Assembly (NCBI RefSeq): GCF_004745485.1
Contig: NZ_RHFG01000010.1
Location: forward strand, 1-64,000
Origin: Brevibacterium sp. S22
GTDB lineage: Bacteria; Actinomycetota; Actinomycetes; Actinomycetales; Brevibacteriaceae
DNA: 64,000 nt
Reading direction: 5' to 3'
Part shown: positions 62,591 through 64,000 of the stretch, piece by piece
Position numbering within the stretch: position 1 is the stretch's first letter
Layout: each line of letters opens with the position of its first letter
The notes under the pieces: generated by a model
Databases searched by the model: none
The model's input: the letters and a program-made list of their open reading frames with translations, nothing else
What the model was told of the DNA's origin: nothing
Program-made: the position numbers and the translations under genes

Positions 62591-63859
62591 ATGTCCACCA
62601 CGTCAATGCATCCGGCCACGAGTGCTTCGCAGAACCAGTCGCAGACCACTGCGCTGCCCTACGCTCGCCGCCGTGACCAACTCGTCGGATCCGTCATCGA
62701 CGCCTCCACCACAGTGCTGGCCCAATACGACCACGACATCGTCAAGTTCGGCATGGGGGCACCGGCCCCGGACATGCTCCCGGCCGCGGACTTCGCCCGC
62801 ATCGCCGCGCAAGTCTTCTCCCCGGAGAACTTCACGTACGGGGAGACGAAGGGCGAGCCTGTCCTCATCGACAACCTCCACGACTACCTCACCGCGACCG
62901 AACAGATCCCGCCCGAACAGCAGGGAAACCGTGACCGCCTCCTCATCACCTCCGGCGGCATGCAGGGGCTGGACCTCGGGTTCAAGCTCTTCGTCACCCC
63001 AGGTGACCTCGTCGCGTGTGAGTCGCCGACCTATACCAACGGTTCGGCGACGGCCATGAGCTATGAGTCGGAGATCCTCGAGATCCCCGTCGACGAAGAA
63101 GGCATGCAGATCGACGTTCTCGAGGAGCACACGAAGCGCACCGGTCGCGCACCGAAGGTCGTATACACCGTCCCAACGTTCCAGAACCCGGCCGGAGTGA
63201 CGATGTCTCTGCCGCGTCGCGAACGCCTCCTCGAGTTCGCCCACCGCCACCGGTCGGTCATCATCGAGGACAACCCGTACGGGATGCTGCGCTTCGAAGG
63301 TCAGTCCCTGCCGGCGCTGAGCGACCTCAGCCCGAACGATCCCCTCATCTTCGGGGTGCGCACGTTCTCGAAGTTCGTCGCCCCGGGCCTGCGGGTGGGC
63401 TGGATCGACGTCGATCCCGAGGTCCGCGAGCTCGCCGTCAACGCCAAACAGACGATGGACTCCTGCGCACCCGTGCCCAACCAGCACCTCATCGCCCGCT
63501 GGTTGGCAGAAGGCGGTGCCGACGTTCATGTGACGACCCTGCGCGAGGCCTATCGCGAACGCAAGATCGCCATGTCGGAAGGACTCGAGAGGCTCTTCCC
63601 TTCAGAGATCCGTGCCACCGATCCCGATGGCGGGTTCTTCCTATGGGTGACCTTCGAGGACGAATCCATCAACACCGAGGAACTGATGACCACCGCGCTC
63701 GAGGAGGGCGTCGCCTACATCCCCGGTCCCGCGTTCTCGCCGGCCGGGCACTTTGCGAACGCCCTGCGCCTGTGCTTCGCCTCGGCCGCCCCCGACCGCA
63801 TCGACGACGGACTCGAGCGCCTCCGCCGCGCCGTCGACCGGTACCGCTCCGAACGCTGA
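62591..63859 (+). CDS. PLP-dependent aminotransferase, fold type I (LysN/AAT-like)
   Basis: The 422-residue enzyme has YGETKGEPVLIDNLHDYL near 95, TSGGMQGLDLGFKLFV near 118, PTFQNPAGVTMSLPRRERLL near 200, EDNPYGMLRFEG and the PLP lysine in FSKFVAPGLRVGWID near 260. It resembles the 2-aminoadipate and aromatic aminotransferases of the MocR-like group, without the GntR domain. The amino donor is unknown. AGAGGAGG precedes the ATG. It is monocistronic. Confidence 0.92.
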   Translation: MSTTSMHPATSASQNQSQTTALPYARRRDQLVGSVIDASTTVLAQYDHDIVKFGMGAPAPDMLPAADFARIAAQVFSPENFTYGETKGEPVLIDNLHDYLTATEQIPPEQQGNRDRLLITSGGMQGLDLGFKLFVTPGDLVACESPTYTNGSATAMSYESEILEIPVDEEGMQIDVLEEHTKRTGRAPKVVYTVPTFQNPAGVTMSLPRRERLLEFAHRHRSVIIEDNPYGMLRFEGQSLPALSDLSPNDPLIFGVRTFSKFVAPGLRVGWIDVDPEVRELAVNAKQTMDSCAPVPNQHLIARWLAEGGADVHVTTLREAYRERKIAMSEGLERLFPSEIRATDPDGGFFLWVTFEDESINTEELMTTALEEGVAYIPGPAFSPAGHFANALRLCFASAAPDRIDDGLERLRRAVDRYRSER

Positions 63860-63973
63860 CGTCGTCGACCCGCTCGCCGAGGCGGCCCGTCGCAACCGTG
63901 CCACCTCGGTGATCGTCGGCGGCTTCCCCGCCACCACCGGCGAAAGCCGTGTCCGTCGTCTGTGGCAGAATGG

Positions 63974-63995
63974 CCGTGACGGTCGACCGTCACGG
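63974..63995. promoter_or_regulatory. 22-bp perfect palindrome near the window end
   Basis: The half-site CCGTGACGGTC is followed by its exact complement, centred on GTCGAC. It lies about 115 bp after the aminotransferase stop and may be an operator of the next gene or a terminator stem, as no gene is visible before the window ends. Confidence 0.4.
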
Positions 63996-64000
63996 TGGTG

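Noticed and set aside
1..64000. Search for tRNA, rRNA, prophage or known anti-phage defence genes
   Set aside because: No cloverleaf, rRNA segment, integrase, phage structural, restriction, Cas or similar protein was recognised on either strand.

Overview
The window is chromosomal DNA of a high-GC Gram-positive actinobacterium. Signs are strongly GC-biased third codon positions, Shine-Dalgarno starts mixed with apparently leaderless starts, and many ATGA gene overlaps. Gene content is that of a soil, skin or dairy type Micrococcales member, and Brevibacterium is my best guess from family resemblance alone. No rRNA, tRNA, CRISPR array, prophage or replication origin was recognised.

Layout. 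0.2-12 kb is core-like: a TIGR01777 epimerase, the tRNA-modifying rhodanese TrhO, purL, two small membrane proteins, a MetE-C-like methyltransferase, a second TIGR01777 protein fused to an SRPBCC domain, and an NTF2-like/MarR gene pair. 10.6-14.4 kb is a choline-sulfatase plus BCCT transporter operon, probably for osmoprotectant uptake and choline release. 14.9-16.1 kb is a TetR regulator with a paired SMR exporter. 16.3-19.2 kb is a TrpXYZ-type ABC importer. Oligopeptidase B and a TctCBA tricarboxylate transporter follow to 25.2 kb. 25.4-28.3 kb carries an MFS exporter, a DUF4166 gene and a TetR regulator. 28.5-31.6 kb holds an NTF2-FMO flavoprotein and its divergent GAF-type regulator. 31.5-34 kb holds a TetR regulator divergent from a CPBP protease and an unknown membrane protein.

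34-44 kb is an accessory nitrogen/aromatic block bounded by two relatives of one IS5-family element in opposite orientation. It holds VOC/AraC genes, an amidase with an NCS1 permease, a GntR regulator, a flavin-reductase-like protein with a second NCS1 permease, an arylamine N-acetyltransferase and a DUF1989 protein. 44.2-46.3 kb is a graveyard of IS5 and IS3 fragments. 46.3-54.6 kb is a clearly lower-GC, acquired-looking catabolic island: a PucR regulator facing an operon for an FAD amine oxidase, hydantoinase/oxoprolinase B and A subunits and an MHS transporter. From 55 kb the core style returns: purA, a four-gene histidine kinase/response regulator/MacB-like ABC operon, and a PLP aminotransferase.

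Recurring regulatory themes are strong palindromic operators next to regulator genes, several apparently leaderless genes, and long perfect hairpins instead of U-tract terminators between convergent genes. The word CCGAGGCGG is repeated throughout the core DNA but appears absent from the 35-56 kb accessory part.
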